From an uncultured Bacteroides sp. (lineage in GTDB: Bacteria > Bacteroidota > Bacteroidia > Cytophagales > Cyclobacteriaceae): DNA of 64,000 bases. Position numbers and translations under genes: made by a program. The stretch's first letter is position 1, and each line of letters starts with the position of its first letter. The stretch covers positions 1-64,000 of the forward strand of contig CABHOV010000042.1 of the NCBI GenBank assembly GCA_902168185.1, given 5' to 3'. Under the pieces are notes generated by a model. The model was not told where the DNA came from, searched no databases, and worked only from the letters and a program-made list of their open reading frames with translations. Shown here piece by piece: positions 1-9,894 of this stretch.

Positions 1-1
1 G

Positions 2-1648
2 GGTTGGGCCGAAGATCAACATTTATACTTTGCTATAATTGTATCATCGCCTGCCACGCAGCTTGAGCTTTTTGATGATGAACAGAAATCCGTACAAGGA
101 ATCTCTGCAACGGGCAAGAAAACAAAAGGCGTCCTGCATTTCGGAAGTGCCCTTGACAAGCCATTGCTTGTGAAAGTGGGTATATCTCCTGTTAGTACGG
201 CAAACGCATTACAAAATATAGAAGCGGAGATACCACATTGGAACTTCGATAACACCGTAAAAGAAGCGGATGCATCTTGGAATAAGGAACTGAACAAAGT
301 ACAGATCAAAGCGAGCGAAGAACGGTTGAAGAAATTCTATACGGCACTCTATCATACTATGATAGCGCCTTCTGTTTTCAATGACCACAATGGCGATTAC
401 CGTGGCACCGATAAAAAAATATACCACGATACCACGTTTACAAACCTGACTACGTTTTCTCTTTGGGATACTTATAGAGCTGCACATTCACTCTTTACTA
501 TAGTGCAACCAGAACGTGTTGACAACATGGTAAATTCAATGCTGAAAATTTATGAACAGCAAGGAAAATTACCGATCTGGCATTTGATGGGCAATGAGAC
601 TAACACCATGCCCGGTAACAGTGCCTTTCCGGTTATTGCCGATGCATACTTGAAAGGCTTCCGCGGATTTGATGGCGCGTTGGCATTAAAGGCTATGAAG
701 ACTTCTGTACTTCGTGATGAGCGTGGTTTAAAGTATGTGCGTGAACAAGGCTATATACCGGCAGATGCCGAAACTGAAACAGTAGCCAAGGGTATGGAAT
801 ATTCTATAGACGACTGGTGTGCTGCACAGCTGGCACAGGCATTGGGCAGCCAGGAAGAGTATATATATTTCAACAAGCGTTCACAGAACTATAAGTACTA
901 CTTTGATTCCACTACACATTTTGTGCGTGGCAGGATTTCAGATACCAAATGGCGCACACCATTCAGTCCGTTCGCTGCGCGACACATGAAGGATGATTTC
1001 AGCGAAGGAAACTCATGGCAATATACCTGGCTGGTGCCGCATGATGTGGAAGGGTTGATCAAACTTATGGGTGGCGAACAGGCATTCCTCAAAAAACTTG
1101 ATTCATTATTCGTTGTTAAAAGTGACATGGGAGAAGAAGCATCCAATGATATTACGGGACTCATTGGTCAATATGCACACGGTAATGAACCCAGTCACCA
1201 TATTCCATATTTATATGCCTATGCAGGACAACCCTGGAAAACCGCAGAGAAAGTCCGGTATATTCTGGACAGCCTATATACGGTTAAACCCGATGGATTG
1301 TGTGGCAACGAAGATGTAGGGCAAATGTCTGCATGGTATGTACTTTCATCACTGGGATTCTATCCTGTTAATCCTGCAAACGGCCGGTATATTTTTGGAA
1401 GTCCATTGATGGATGAAGCTGTGATCAACTTGCCCGGGGCAAAGAAGTTTACGATTACTATAAAGAACAACAGCGATCAGAATATCTATATACAAAAAAT
1501 TACTTTCAACGGTAAGCCGTACACGAAAACATACCTGCAGTATAGCGACATCATGAATGGAGGCGATATGCTCATAGAGATGGGAAGTAAGCCTGGTTCA
1601 CAATGGGGAATTGATAAAGCCGATTGGGCGTTCTCTTCTTTGAAGTAG
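2..1648 (+). CDS. GH92 family alpha-mannosidase, 5' part cut by the window edge
   Basis: The frame is open from base 2, so the N-terminus (leader and most of the beta-sandwich domain) lies outside the window; an ATG at 164 is internal, not a start. The 548 residues present are the (alpha/alpha)6 barrel of GH92 exo-acting alpha-mannosidases, calcium-dependent enzymes that trim mannose from N-glycans or mannans in the periplasm or at the surface. Family motifs seen are GNETNTMPGN near residue 196, GNEPSHHIPYLY near 393 and GNEDVGQMSAWY near 434; the last two carry the acidic residues used in catalysis and calcium binding in this family. The linkage preference (1,2, 1,3 or other) cannot be read. 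It converges with the sialidase-like gene across a shared terminator, so it belongs to a different transcript from the GH29-GH35 operon. Confidence 0.93.
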   Translation, partial: GWAEDQHLYFAIIVSSPATQLELFDDEQKSVQGISATGKKTKGVLHFGSALDKPLLVKVGISPVSTANALQNIEAEIPHWNFDNTVKEADASWNKELNKVQIKASEERLKKFYTALYHTMIAPSVFNDHNGDYRGTDKKIYHDTTFTNLTTFSLWDTYRAAHSLFTIVQPERVDNMVNSMLKIYEQQGKLPIWHLMGNETNTMPGNSAFPVIADAYLKGFRGFDGALALKAMKTSVLRDERGLKYVREQGYIPADAETETVAKGMEYSIDDWCAAQLAQALGSQEEYIYFNKRSQNYKYYFDSTTHFVRGRISDTKWRTPFSPFAARHMKDDFSEGNSWQYTWLVPHDVEGLIKLMGGEQAFLKKLDSLFVVKSDMGEEASNDITGLIGQYAHGNEPSHHIPYLYAYAGQPWKTAEKVRYILDSLYTVKPDGLCGNEDVGQMSAWYVLSSLGFYPVNPANGRYIFGSPLMDEAVINLPGAKKFTITIKNNSDQNIYIQKITFNGKPYTKTYLQYSDIMNGGDMLIEMGSKPGSQWGIDKADWAFSSLK

Positions 1649-1680
1649 GGTCCAAATAAACCGGTCAAATATATCAAACA

Positions 1681-1720
1681 AAAGAGCGGGACACGAATGT
1701 ATCCCGCTCTTTTTATTTTT
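1681..1720. terminator. Bidirectional rho-independent terminator
   Basis: An 11-bp perfect stem (AAAGAGCGGGA at 1681-1691, TCCCGCTCTTT at 1702-1712) encloses a 10-nt loop. A T-rich tract follows on the plus strand and an A-rich arm flanks it on the other side. It sits between the convergent GH92 and sialidase-like genes and can serve both. Confidence 0.85.
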
Positions 1721-1769
1721 TATCGATCAGATTCATAATTCATATGTCAGTTACAAGTATATACTTGCG

Positions 1770-2855
1770 CTAATTCACTTTCGCCATCCAGAATGCTATA
1801 CGCTGTCTCTTCCAGGTATAGGTCAACGCTACTGTGTCGTGAAAATGGATGATGGCGGGATATGAAAATTCATCACCCTGTTGTCCGGTTTCAAGATCGG
1901 TAATGAGCGGCCACGTCTTTCCGTTGTCTTTTGATACAGCAATCGAAACTGGTCTGCGTGCGCCCCAGTTTTTTCCATCGCGGTTAAAAACAAGCACCAA
2001 TGTTCCATTGTCCAATTTTGTAAGATCTATACCGCTATTCGGATTCGGTAGGTTTGTTTTATAAACAGGCGACCATGTTTTACCATAATCTTCTGAATCA
2101 CTGCGACAAATTACTCCGGCAGAACTCCGGAGCAGCATATGAACCTTTCCGGGAACGGACTCCCATAATGTAGGTTGTATCACACCTTCTCCCGGAATAG
2201 AATCACGATTAAGTGTGAGGAATGATGTAGCCTGCCATGTCTTGCCTTCATCTTCACTCCGATCTACGAATGCATTCCATACACCTTTCAATTCGTTCGA
2301 TGCCGGAGCGAGCCATGTTCCGTTAGAGAGCACTATAATTTTATTTCTGACCGGTCCCCTACCTCCCTTATCACCGGGTACAAGTTCTTTTGCCTGTGAC
2401 CAGGTATCACCATTGTCTTTTGAAACTATATACCATGTCTCCCAAAGATCAATCAGTTTTCCTACTTTAAAATATAGTATAATATCACCAGAAGATGTTT
2501 TATGCAACACGGGATTCCAATGTGGATCTTCACGTAGCTTGGCTATTTCAATTGGAGGAGACCATTGTTTGGAATTCCCCTTCGATAACCAGATCCCAAC
2601 ATCATCATGTTTCTCGTGAGTCCCTCCAAACCAGGCAACGATAAACTTGCCATCGTTGGTTTTTATCAACGTTGAAGCATGACATTGCGAAAAAGGGCGA
2701 TCGTCCCCAAAAACATAATCTTGCTGAAGAAGAGTAATGCTGTCTTTTCTTTCCACGTTAGAAACTATCTCTTCTTTCGCGGGGCTCTGCTTACAAGCCG
2801 ATACCATTACTAATATATATAGTATTGAAATAAGCCGAACTCCATTTTTACCCAT
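1770..2855 (-). CDS. Sialidase-like (BNR_2) Asp-box lipoprotein
   Basis: This is a 361-residue beta-propeller protein of the BNR_2 sialidase superfamily. The start at 2855 is chosen because it gives a compact lipoprotein leader (lipobox VSAC, Cys21) and a 16-bp gap to the GH35 gene; the longer frame to 2900 would overlap GH35. Four good Asp boxes (S-x-D-x-G-x-x-W) occur at about residues 145-152, 200-207, 254-261 and 308-315, and the N-terminal HAST...FGGT...DVGIW block is typical of this subfamily. I do not see the FRIP arginine motif of classical sialidases. The target may therefore be sialic acid or another ulosonic acid, and the exact reaction is uncertain. It is the last gene of the GH29-GH35 operon and is probably anchored to a membrane, facing the periplasm or surface. 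Confidence 0.8.
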   Translation of the reverse strand: MGKNGVRLISILYILVMVSACKQSPAKEEIVSNVERKDSITLLQQDYVFGDDRPFSQCHASTLIKTNDGKFIVAWFGGTHEKHDDVGIWLSKGNSKQWSPPIEIAKLREDPHWNPVLHKTSSGDIILYFKVGKLIDLWETWYIVSKDNGDTWSQAKELVPGDKGGRGPVRNKIIVLSNGTWLAPASNELKGVWNAFVDRSEDEGKTWQATSFLTLNRDSIPGEGVIQPTLWESVPGKVHMLLRSSAGVICRSDSEDYGKTWSPVYKTNLPNPNSGIDLTKLDNGTLVLVFNRDGKNWGARRPVSIAVSKDNGKTWPLITDLETGQQGDEFSYPAIIHFHDTVALTYTWKRQRIAFWMAKVN

Positions 2856-2871
2856 AGTGCTATTATAATTT

Positions 2872-4737
2872 TTAATTCTGATCTGATGCCAAAGTTTCAA
2901 GTACAGGTTCTAAAGTAGATTTGAGAACCTTCATCGGCACATCATTCTGCTGTTCGAAAACGACAACTTCATTCTTGCCCTTTTTCAACCAGCATCCAGG
3001 TAAATATAGCGTTTGCTGCGGCCCTACTTTCCAATAGCGACCTATATGTATACCATTCACAAACACAATGCCTTTACCCCACCCTTGCATGTTCAAAAAG
3101 ACATCGCCTGGTTCCTGGACCTCGAAGGCTGCTGTATAAAAAGTTGGCAACCCAATGTTATTCTTATTTATACTTTTTGCAAGATCAGGTGCTTTGTCAA
3201 AGGGAAGCGAGTACATCTTCCATCCACCCGTAATTTCAAAATCGTTGATCATTACCGGAGCAATAATTCCCTTCGTGCTGTTAACGATATCAGCCCCGTA
3301 ATTTATACGACCCATGTTTTCAACCAGAATATCCAGGCGTCCATTAAAAGGTATCTCAATCGGAAGAGTATATTTCTTATCCTGACGATTAAGCTCTCCC
3401 ACTTTCTTGCCGTTCACAAATACGATGGCGTAATCACGAAGGCCCTTTACCTGAAGCTCACCCTGAATTGGCTGCGTGAAGTTCTTGCTATAGAGCACAT
3501 AGCCAAAGCCCTGTCCCAACTCTTCAAACGACAAGGGGGATGCATTCACAACAGGTTTAACAGTATTCTTCCATTCAAAGAAGTCAACCGTTTTAGTCAA
3601 TGCTATATCTGGCAAAGCAATAACCGGGATCTTCGCGGGAATTTCAGGGACAGTATATTTAACATACTTTTTCATCAATTCACGTATAGCAAGATATTTT
3701 GGTGTTGCCCAGCCTGCTTCACTGATCGGAGCATCATAATCATAACTTGTAATATCCGGCTGTATATCGTGCTCATCGTTATAGTTGGCACCTGAAGTAA
3801 AACCGAAGTTTGTTCCGCCATGCACCATATAAAAATTGAAGTGAATGTTATTCTGAAGATACTGCTCCGTCTGCTTTACTATTTCATCAGCACCAATACG
3901 CGTAAACGGTTCAGCCCAGTGGTCGAGCCATCCCGGATAAAACTCTGCAACCATGTATGGCCCTTGGTTATTGTGATATTTATTGACGGCCTTTTTTAGA
4001 TTATCAATATTACCTTCTCCATTGGCCGTTGGTAATATACCTTGCAAGGAGCCACCTTCGAACAGCCAGGTTCCATCGGATGTAAAGAAAGGGCCATCGA
4101 ATCCAGCCTCTCCCAACATTTCCTGTATAGCCAGATTATACTGTCGGTGCTCATCTATAGGTATATCTTTGCGCTGGGAAACATACGATCCGAATTCATT
4201 CTCTGCCTGTACAAGAATCACAGGCCCGCCTTTACTTATCTGTAAATGTTTTACTTCTTGCGCAAGCTTGTTGATATATACCCGGCATGAATCCAGAAAA
4301 GGTTTATTGTTAGCACGAATAACAAGGTTCTTGTTTTTCTGCAGCCACCAAGGGTATCCTCCGAATTCCCACTCTGCGCAAGCATAAGGCCCGGGACGAA
4401 GTATAACATTCAATCCTTCTTCTTTGGCAATCGTAATGAACTCACTGATGTTTCGATTGCCGGTTTTAAAATCCCATATACCTGGAGCCGTGTTGTGGTA
4501 ATTCCAGAATACATATGTGGCGATCGTATTGAGTCCCATAGCCTTCGCCATCTTCAGGCGATGACGCCAGTACTCTTTTGGAATACGGGCATAGTGGATT
4601 TCACCGGAGTGAATTTGTATCGGTTTACGGTCGTATAGAAACTGTCCCTCCTTGATCTCAAAGGTATGCGCCTTCTTTTGGGCAGTAATGCTATAGGACA
4701 AACAAGCCATCAGCATTACTATGATAATCCTTTTCAT
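2872..4737 (-). CDS. GH35 beta-galactosidase
   Basis: This is a 621-residue exported retaining beta-galactosidase that removes terminal beta-linked galactose. The start at 4737 gives a clean Sec signal peptide (MKRIIIVMLMACL... ending near SITAQ) and a 26-bp gap from the GH29 stop; the longer frame to 4797 would overlap GH29. The family motif QAENEFGSY carries the acid/base Glu181, and VAEFYPGWLDHW carries the nucleophile Glu265. Both are intact, as is the N-terminal GEIHYAR block. The C-terminal third holds galactose-binding-like beta-sandwich domains (GWGKGIVFVNG...GRYW). It is the middle gene of a fucosidase-galactosidase-sialidase-like operon, consistent with sequential removal of capping sugars. 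Confidence 0.95.
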   Translation of the reverse strand: MKRIIIVMLMACLSYSITAQKKAHTFEIKEGQFLYDRKPIQIHSGEIHYARIPKEYWRHRLKMAKAMGLNTIATYVFWNYHNTAPGIWDFKTGNRNISEFITIAKEEGLNVILRPGPYACAEWEFGGYPWWLQKNKNLVIRANNKPFLDSCRVYINKLAQEVKHLQISKGGPVILVQAENEFGSYVSQRKDIPIDEHRQYNLAIQEMLGEAGFDGPFFTSDGTWLFEGGSLQGILPTANGEGNIDNLKKAVNKYHNNQGPYMVAEFYPGWLDHWAEPFTRIGADEIVKQTEQYLQNNIHFNFYMVHGGTNFGFTSGANYNDEHDIQPDITSYDYDAPISEAGWATPKYLAIRELMKKYVKYTVPEIPAKIPVIALPDIALTKTVDFFEWKNTVKPVVNASPLSFEELGQGFGYVLYSKNFTQPIQGELQVKGLRDYAIVFVNGKKVGELNRQDKKYTLPIEIPFNGRLDILVENMGRINYGADIVNSTKGIIAPVMINDFEITGGWKMYSLPFDKAPDLAKSINKNNIGLPTFYTAAFEVQEPGDVFLNMQGWGKGIVFVNGIHIGRYWKVGPQQTLYLPGCWLKKGKNEVVVFEQQNDVPMKVLKSTLEPVLETLASDQN

Positions 4738-4763
4738 TCTCTCTCTCGCATTTATAGCAGTCC

Positions 4764-6215
4764 CTAAAATACTTCTACTGTAGATATCAGCGGGCAAGCT
4801 TTTGAAGCGGTGATGTTAATCCGGATTTTATCGGTCTCCACCGGATCGATCTTCAATATTCTTTTATAGCCTATCGTGGTGGCATCGGCTACTTTCTGCC
4901 AGCTGTTATCTTTCCAGACCTCAACATTGAATGACTTTACACGTTGTCCTAATTTGATATACTCCTGTAATACTATATATTTTACAGGCTGTACTTTCGC
5001 TAATGAAATTTCCAGTGCTCCGATTGTAACATTGTCATCGGTTGCCCAGTATGTCTCTTTGTTGCCATCCGCTATATTGCTGGCGGCATATACATCTGAT
5101 TCGCCACGATAGGACGTTGCTTCAGTTTTTGCTTTGGCAGCCAGGTTTGTTTTAAATTCTGCATCCAGCATCGCGCGCCATTCCTTCAAAGCTTTCACAT
5201 CATTCTCATGAACAAGTCCACGCTTATCAGGAGGAACGTTCAACAGCAGGTTAGAGCCACGACCAACTGAAGTAAGATATATATCGAATAATTTCTCTGG
5301 CGTTTTTACCAATGAATCTTCTTTCGCATGATAAAACCATCCCGGACGAATTGACACATCTACTTCAGCGGGAATCCAATGTGTACCATTTTCGTTTCCA
5401 GTTCCTAACAATTTTTCGATGCCTGCTTTTCCGGCATATAGTGTATCAGGTGTGATTGAATTCCAGTTCGTCTCTCCCGCTATACCATTCTCATTTCCTA
5501 CCCAGCGTACACCCGGACCTGCATCACTAAAGAAGATTACATTCGGTTCCATTTCACGCACCATGCTTAATGTTGTCGGCCAATCGTAGTACGTAGCACC
5601 GTTGATCTTTCTCTTTTCGTTGGCACCACCATAATAACCGTCACCACCGTTTGCTCCATCAAACCACATTTCGAACACCGGACCATAGGTTGTAAATAAT
5701 TCTTTCAACTGATTACGGTAATATTCCACGTATGCAGGCGATCCATAGTCTGCACGATTTCTATCCCATGGCGACAAATATATACCAAACTTCAGACCGT
5801 GCTTTTTACACGACTCTGAAACTTCCTTCACTATATCACCTTTACCTTCTTTATAGGGACTATTTTTTATAGAGTGCTCCGTATATTTCGAAGGCCACAA
5901 GCAGAATCCGTCATGATGTTTGCTGGTAAGTATAACACCTTTAAAACCAGCATCCTTTAAGGTGGTGATCCACTGATCAACATTGGTTTCTGTCGGGTTA
6001 AACACTGTGGTTTTTTCATCTCCGAACCCCCACTCCTTGTCTGTAAATGTATTGGTCGTAAAATGGACAAATGCATTCAACTCCATTTCGTGCCAGGCTA
6101 ATTGTGCTTCACTCGGCACTGGCAACACCGCTTGAGGCGCTGCTACTTCCTTTTTTGCACAGGAAGCGAGTAAACAAAGCAAGAATAAATTGAAAAGTTT
6201 AAACGTTGTTTTCAT
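4764..6215 (-). CDS. GH29 alpha-L-fucosidase lipoprotein with C-terminal F5/8-type domain
   Basis: This is a 483-residue enzyme that releases alpha-L-fucose. The N-terminus is a lipoprotein leader with lipobox LASC (Cys19). The GH29 barrel shows KHHDGFCLW near residue 99 and the nucleophile Asp186 in MWFDGANGG. From about residue 365 a discoidin/F5/8 type C-like domain follows (SNIADGNKETYWA), which in such enzymes helps bind glycan. It is the first gene of the operon with GH35 and the sialidase-like gene, 26 bp upstream of the GH35 start. The fold and the operon suggest an alpha-1,3/1,4 (GH29-B type) fucosidase, but the linkage is not provable from sequence. A TAnnTTTG promoter-like box lies 44 bp upstream. 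Confidence 0.93.
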   Translation of the reverse strand: MKTTFKLFNLFLLCLLASCAKKEVAAPQAVLPVPSEAQLAWHEMELNAFVHFTTNTFTDKEWGFGDEKTTVFNPTETNVDQWITTLKDAGFKGVILTSKHHDGFCLWPSKYTEHSIKNSPYKEGKGDIVKEVSESCKKHGLKFGIYLSPWDRNRADYGSPAYVEYYRNQLKELFTTYGPVFEMWFDGANGGDGYYGGANEKRKINGATYYDWPTTLSMVREMEPNVIFFSDAGPGVRWVGNENGIAGETNWNSITPDTLYAGKAGIEKLLGTGNENGTHWIPAEVDVSIRPGWFYHAKEDSLVKTPEKLFDIYLTSVGRGSNLLLNVPPDKRGLVHENDVKALKEWRAMLDAEFKTNLAAKAKTEATSYRGESDVYAASNIADGNKETYWATDDNVTIGALEISLAKVQPVKYIVLQEYIKLGQRVKSFNVEVWKDNSWQKVADATTIGYKRILKIDPVETDKIRINITASKACPLISTVEVF

Positions 6216-6258
6216 TTTTAAAATGTTCCTTGTTGTTGAATATAAATAGCGTGAGCTC

Positions 6259-6266
6259 CAAATATA
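6259..6266 (-). promoter_or_regulatory. Candidate -7 promoter box of the GH29-GH35 operon
   Basis: On the minus strand this reads TATATTTG, a full match to the Bacteroidota -7 consensus TAnnTTTG, and lies 44 bp upstream of the GH29 start. No TTTG -33 box is seen at the usual distance, so it may need an activator. Confidence 0.45.
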
Positions 6267-6337
6267 ACCTATACATGCACGCGTTTACCATAAGATTAAA
6301 CGAGCGGTAGTATAGTTTATAACTTCGGACGCAGACT

Positions 6338-9300
6338 TTATTTTTTAGCGGTCGTTTTACGGTTTGACACGTTCGTAGCTGTCAATTGAAATACTGCAGC
6401 GGCTTCATTATTACGTGACACAATTAATCTGCGAGGAGCTTGCTTGGATTTGGTCATCGCCATGTCGCGTATATCTCCTGATAACCAGAGCGGTTCACTG
6501 GCATTGTTTGTTTGAATGCTTCCATCTTTGAACTTCAGCAGAATTCCAAAAGAAGCATCACAACGTCCAAGCTGTACACGGTATGGATAGAAATTACCAG
6601 CGGCCAATACTTCGGCAATGCCGTCACCATCAAAGTCATCAAAAACAAATCCTTGCGTAGACGACAACTGTGCCATTGGAGGCAAGGGTTTCATCACGAA
6701 TTTTCCGTGTCCATCATTTTCAAACCATGAAGATTGAAAGGTAGTGGCTGTATATATAGCGGCACTGCTCAGGAGATCTTTTCCAATCACATCCTCAATG
6801 GTTGCCGTTGCATAATCCGCATAGCGGATAAATTTCTTCCGGAGTGGAGTCACTTGATCCAATAATTCATCACGACTCGGCAGCGGATAACTTTTACCTT
6901 GTATATAAGAGCAGATAATCGGATCTATTTTACCATCCTTATTTATATCCGTGGCATATAGTTGTACCGGCTCTTTGGCAGATATATGTAGCGGAAGATT
7001 TATACCAGCATTGCCCGCAAGCAGATCTATATCTCCATCCTGATCTACATCTGCCGCCAACAGTGAGCTCCACCAGCCGTGTGTATCCGCAAGACCAACG
7101 TCTGCTGTAACCTCTTTAAACTCTTTCCCCTGTATATTTTGAAAAACACGTACGGGCATCCACTCGCCTGCTATAATGAGGTCCGGCCATGTATCTTTAT
7201 TAACATCTGCCCATAGAGCATCTGTTATCATTCCAGCATTCTGAAGTATAGCACTTGCCTTTGTGGTGACATCTACAAAATGTATCTGGCCGTCATGTGA
7301 ATCATTCCTGAGTAACATACTCTGCGGTGATGTAGGATAAGCATCCGGCACTAACCTTCCTCCTGCGAATAGATCAAGATCTCCATCTTTATCGAAATCA
7401 GCAGTCGTCACAGTGCCACCACTTATACTTTCACTTGGCAATGCATTCTTTATTTTCACAAAACCACCTTTACCATCGCCTCTATAGAGCCGGTCCTGGT
7501 ATAGGGTATCACCGGGCATAAACTCATTTCCTCCACTCACGACATAAAGATCTTCGTTCCCATCTCCATCAGCATCAAAAAATATGGAGCCTATATCTTC
7601 ACAATATTTATCAACTGCCCATGGAGCGGTTTCAGCCTCTGTAAAAGTCCCATCGTCACGTCCTATAAAAAGTTTTCCGGAATTTCCATGTGAGCCTTCA
7701 AAGAATACATCATCATTTTGATCATGGTTTATATCTGCCACACTCAGTTTACCCCCCAAGTGTGATAGCTGGTAAGGAACAAGTCGCTGAACTTTGAAAT
7801 CGACAAAGTTATTTTCGATGTGGCTATATTTTAACCCGGCAGAGATAGTTTCATCCACGAGTATAGGCTTATGAATTATTGGGCGCTCATTTTCGTATGG
7901 CACTGCTTGCTGTTGCGTTATTGTTACAAGCTGATTGGGTTTTACATTTGCAAGAGTGGAGACTCCACCGTCAGTCCACTGCACTTTTATCACCGGTATA
8001 CTTGTACTAGTTCCTATACCAATAGTAAGAACCGGATCAACAGACGACTGATATCCGCGGGTAAAGTATATTTCATGAACCAGCGTCTTGTCTGTTAGCT
8101 TTACAGACACCTTTGAGCCCAAAGCCTGTGTGTTCGGTTTATCGCCCACTAGTTTAATTCTGATAAAATTATTCTTTTGTATTTTTTCCTGGTGGTTCTG
8201 AAGTATACTGGCGTCATCGTTGAGATTATTAACGACCAGATCATAATCACCATCGTTATCCAAATCGGCATAGGCAGCTGCGTTCGAAACAGTTTTACGA
8301 TCCAGACCCCACAAAACAGATACGTTTTCAAAACGCAGTCCATCAGTATTCTTAAATATATAGCGGTTCGTTTTTGTCGATTGCATTTTCTGAACCATTG
8401 CCAAAACATCTACCGGGCGATTTTGCGCGTTGGCTTCCTGCGACATATCATTGACGGTATATTTCAGGAAATCCAGATTTGTAAAATCTTTTAAATATCC
8501 GTTTGAGATAAAGAGATCTTTCAGTCCATCATTGTCATAATCTGCAAGCAACGGAGCCCAGCTCCAGTCGGTATGAGAAACACCTGCGATCTGTGCCACT
8601 TCACTAAAGCGAGGAAGACTGTCAGAGGCGAAGCCACGGTTAAGCTGAAGTGTATTGCGCATATACTGATGATAATATCCGCTATCCACCGCAAGCGTAT
8701 ATTTATCGTACTCATCGGCTCCCTTCAAAACCTTTTGCCGATAGTTATCTTCCGGCAACATGTCGGCAACAAATATCTCGGGGAGTCCATCATTGTTTAT
8801 ATCTGCTATATCGGAGCCCATTCCGAATTTGGATAAATGTCCAAATAGAGTATGCGACATCTCGGTAAATGTACCATCACGATTATTGATGTAGCAGAAA
8901 TCCTGCTCTTCATAGTCATTGGTAACATATATATCCGGCCATTGATCACCATTCAAATCACTGACGGAAGCACTTAACCCGAAATTCAAACCGCTTCCAT
9001 GGATCTTTGCCTGCTCGCTTACTTCAACAAATTTATTAGCATCATTTCTATATAGTTTATTTCCGAAGTATGGATGCCGCAGGTTGCGCAATCGCTTCAC
9101 ATTAAAGTATGCGGAATAAAACATGTTCGCATGATTGAGCAGGAACAGATCAAGATCTCCGTCACGGTCGTAGTCAAAAAAATAAGCCTGTGTGGAAAAT
9201 GTACCTTTCGCATCAACACCATACTCCCGAGCCTGTTCAACGAATACAGGGACACCGCCCTTTTCACATCCCTGGTTGATGAACAGCTGATTCGCGCGTT

Positions 9301-9757
9301 TCGGATGATCGCGAATAACAGGTTTATTATACCCTTCGCCATTAGCATTACCGGAATAACAAACATATATATCCAGCCAGCCATCGCCATTTATATCCAC
9401 CATTGCTACACCCGTTTTCCAATCGAGTGCTCTGCCACTGGTTCCGGATTGCTGTGTTATATCTTCAAACTGCAGGTCGCCTTTGTTCAGGTATAGTTTA
9501 TTCGGAACCGTATTTCCTGAAAAGTATATATCTACCAAACCATCGTTGTTTACATCGCCTGTAGCAACACCGCCACCATTATAGGTGTACTCGTAGGTCA
9601 TAATGTTGGTAACCTGATCTTCCTTTATGTCATTTCGAAAATCTATACCGGCATCATTCAAGTCAACTTCACTGAATTGTTTCGGTTGTCCGCATTGCTG
9701 AAAAAGAACTAATGCAAGAGCGCATAACAAACTATAAAGGGTGGTCCGGAAGATCAT
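6338..9757 (-). CDS. FG-GAP/VCBS repeat protein with ASPIC/UnbV domain (paralog 1)
   Basis: This is a 1139-residue exported protein of unknown function. The ATG at 9757 is chosen because the longer frame begins with TTG. The leader ends in LFQQC, a possible but poor lipobox. Two beta-propeller halves of FG-GAP repeats carry many calcium-loop motifs of the DxDxDG type (DVNNDGLVD, DINGDGWLD, DYDRDGDLD, DLDNDGDYD). Between them, at about residues 540-630, is an ASPIC/UnbV domain (FTRGYQSSVDPVLTIGIG). A helical motif SRDELLDQVTPLRKKF lies in the second half and recurs in the two other paralogs here. It stands between the GH29 operon and a LytTR two-component pair and is preceded by a terminator. 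Such proteins often accompany SusC/SusD pairs and may bind or present glycans at the surface, which is inference. Confidence 0.85.
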   Translation of the reverse strand: MIFRTTLYSLLCALALVLFQQCGQPKQFSEVDLNDAGIDFRNDIKEDQVTNIMTYEYTYNGGGVATGDVNNDGLVDIYFSGNTVPNKLYLNKGDLQFEDITQQSGTSGRALDWKTGVAMVDINGDGWLDIYVCYSGNANGEGYNKPVIRDHPKRANQLFINQGCEKGGVPVFVEQAREYGVDAKGTFSTQAYFFDYDRDGDLDLFLLNHANMFYSAYFNVKRLRNLRHPYFGNKLYRNDANKFVEVSEQAKIHGSGLNFGLSASVSDLNGDQWPDIYVTNDYEEQDFCYINNRDGTFTEMSHTLFGHLSKFGMGSDIADINNDGLPEIFVADMLPEDNYRQKVLKGADEYDKYTLAVDSGYYHQYMRNTLQLNRGFASDSLPRFSEVAQIAGVSHTDWSWAPLLADYDNDGLKDLFISNGYLKDFTNLDFLKYTVNDMSQEANAQNRPVDVLAMVQKMQSTKTNRYIFKNTDGLRFENVSVLWGLDRKTVSNAAAYADLDNDGDYDLVVNNLNDDASILQNHQEKIQKNNFIRIKLVGDKPNTQALGSKVSVKLTDKTLVHEIYFTRGYQSSVDPVLTIGIGTSTSIPVIKVQWTDGGVSTLANVKPNQLVTITQQQAVPYENERPIIHKPILVDETISAGLKYSHIENNFVDFKVQRLVPYQLSHLGGKLSVADINHDQNDDVFFEGSHGNSGKLFIGRDDGTFTEAETAPWAVDKYCEDIGSIFFDADGDGNEDLYVVSGGNEFMPGDTLYQDRLYRGDGKGGFVKIKNALPSESISGGTVTTADFDKDGDLDLFAGGRLVPDAYPTSPQSMLLRNDSHDGQIHFVDVTTKASAILQNAGMITDALWADVNKDTWPDLIIAGEWMPVRVFQNIQGKEFKEVTADVGLADTHGWWSSLLAADVDQDGDIDLLAGNAGINLPLHISAKEPVQLYATDINKDGKIDPIICSYIQGKSYPLPSRDELLDQVTPLRKKFIRYADYATATIEDVIGKDLLSSAAIYTATTFQSSWFENDGHGKFVMKPLPPMAQLSSTQGFVFDDFDGDGIAEVLAAGNFYPYRVQLGRCDASFGILLKFKDGSIQTNNASEPLWLSGDIRDMAMTKSKQAPRRLIVSRNNEAAAVFQLTATNVSNRKTTAKK

Positions 9758-9804
9758 TCTTAAAATTCTATATTGTTCAGCTACCAATCAAATCCTTGAA
9801 AGAG

Positions 9805-9828
9805 TAACGGAGGCACGCACCTCCGTTA
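9805..9828 (-). terminator. Hairpin terminator after the LytTR regulator gene
   Basis: A 9-bp perfect stem (TAACGGAGG at 9805-9813, CCTCCGTTA at 9820-9828) has a 6-nt loop and is followed on the minus strand by a short pyrimidine-rich stretch (CTCTTTC). It separates the two-component genes from FG-GAP paralog 1. Confidence 0.6.
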
Positions 9829-9894
9829 TATCAGTTCTTCATAAAGATAAGGATATATTAATATCCGGAATTTTGGGCAAGTGAATTTTAGAAT

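Noticed and set aside
1770-2855. Calling this gene a true exo-alpha-sialidase (GH33)
   Set aside because: Asp boxes are present but the FRIP arginine motif is not seen, so only sialidase-like is supported.
3013-3795. 260-codon plus-strand frame
   Set aside because: It is antisense to the GH35 gene, whose catalytic motifs and leader are intact; no recognisable features of its own.
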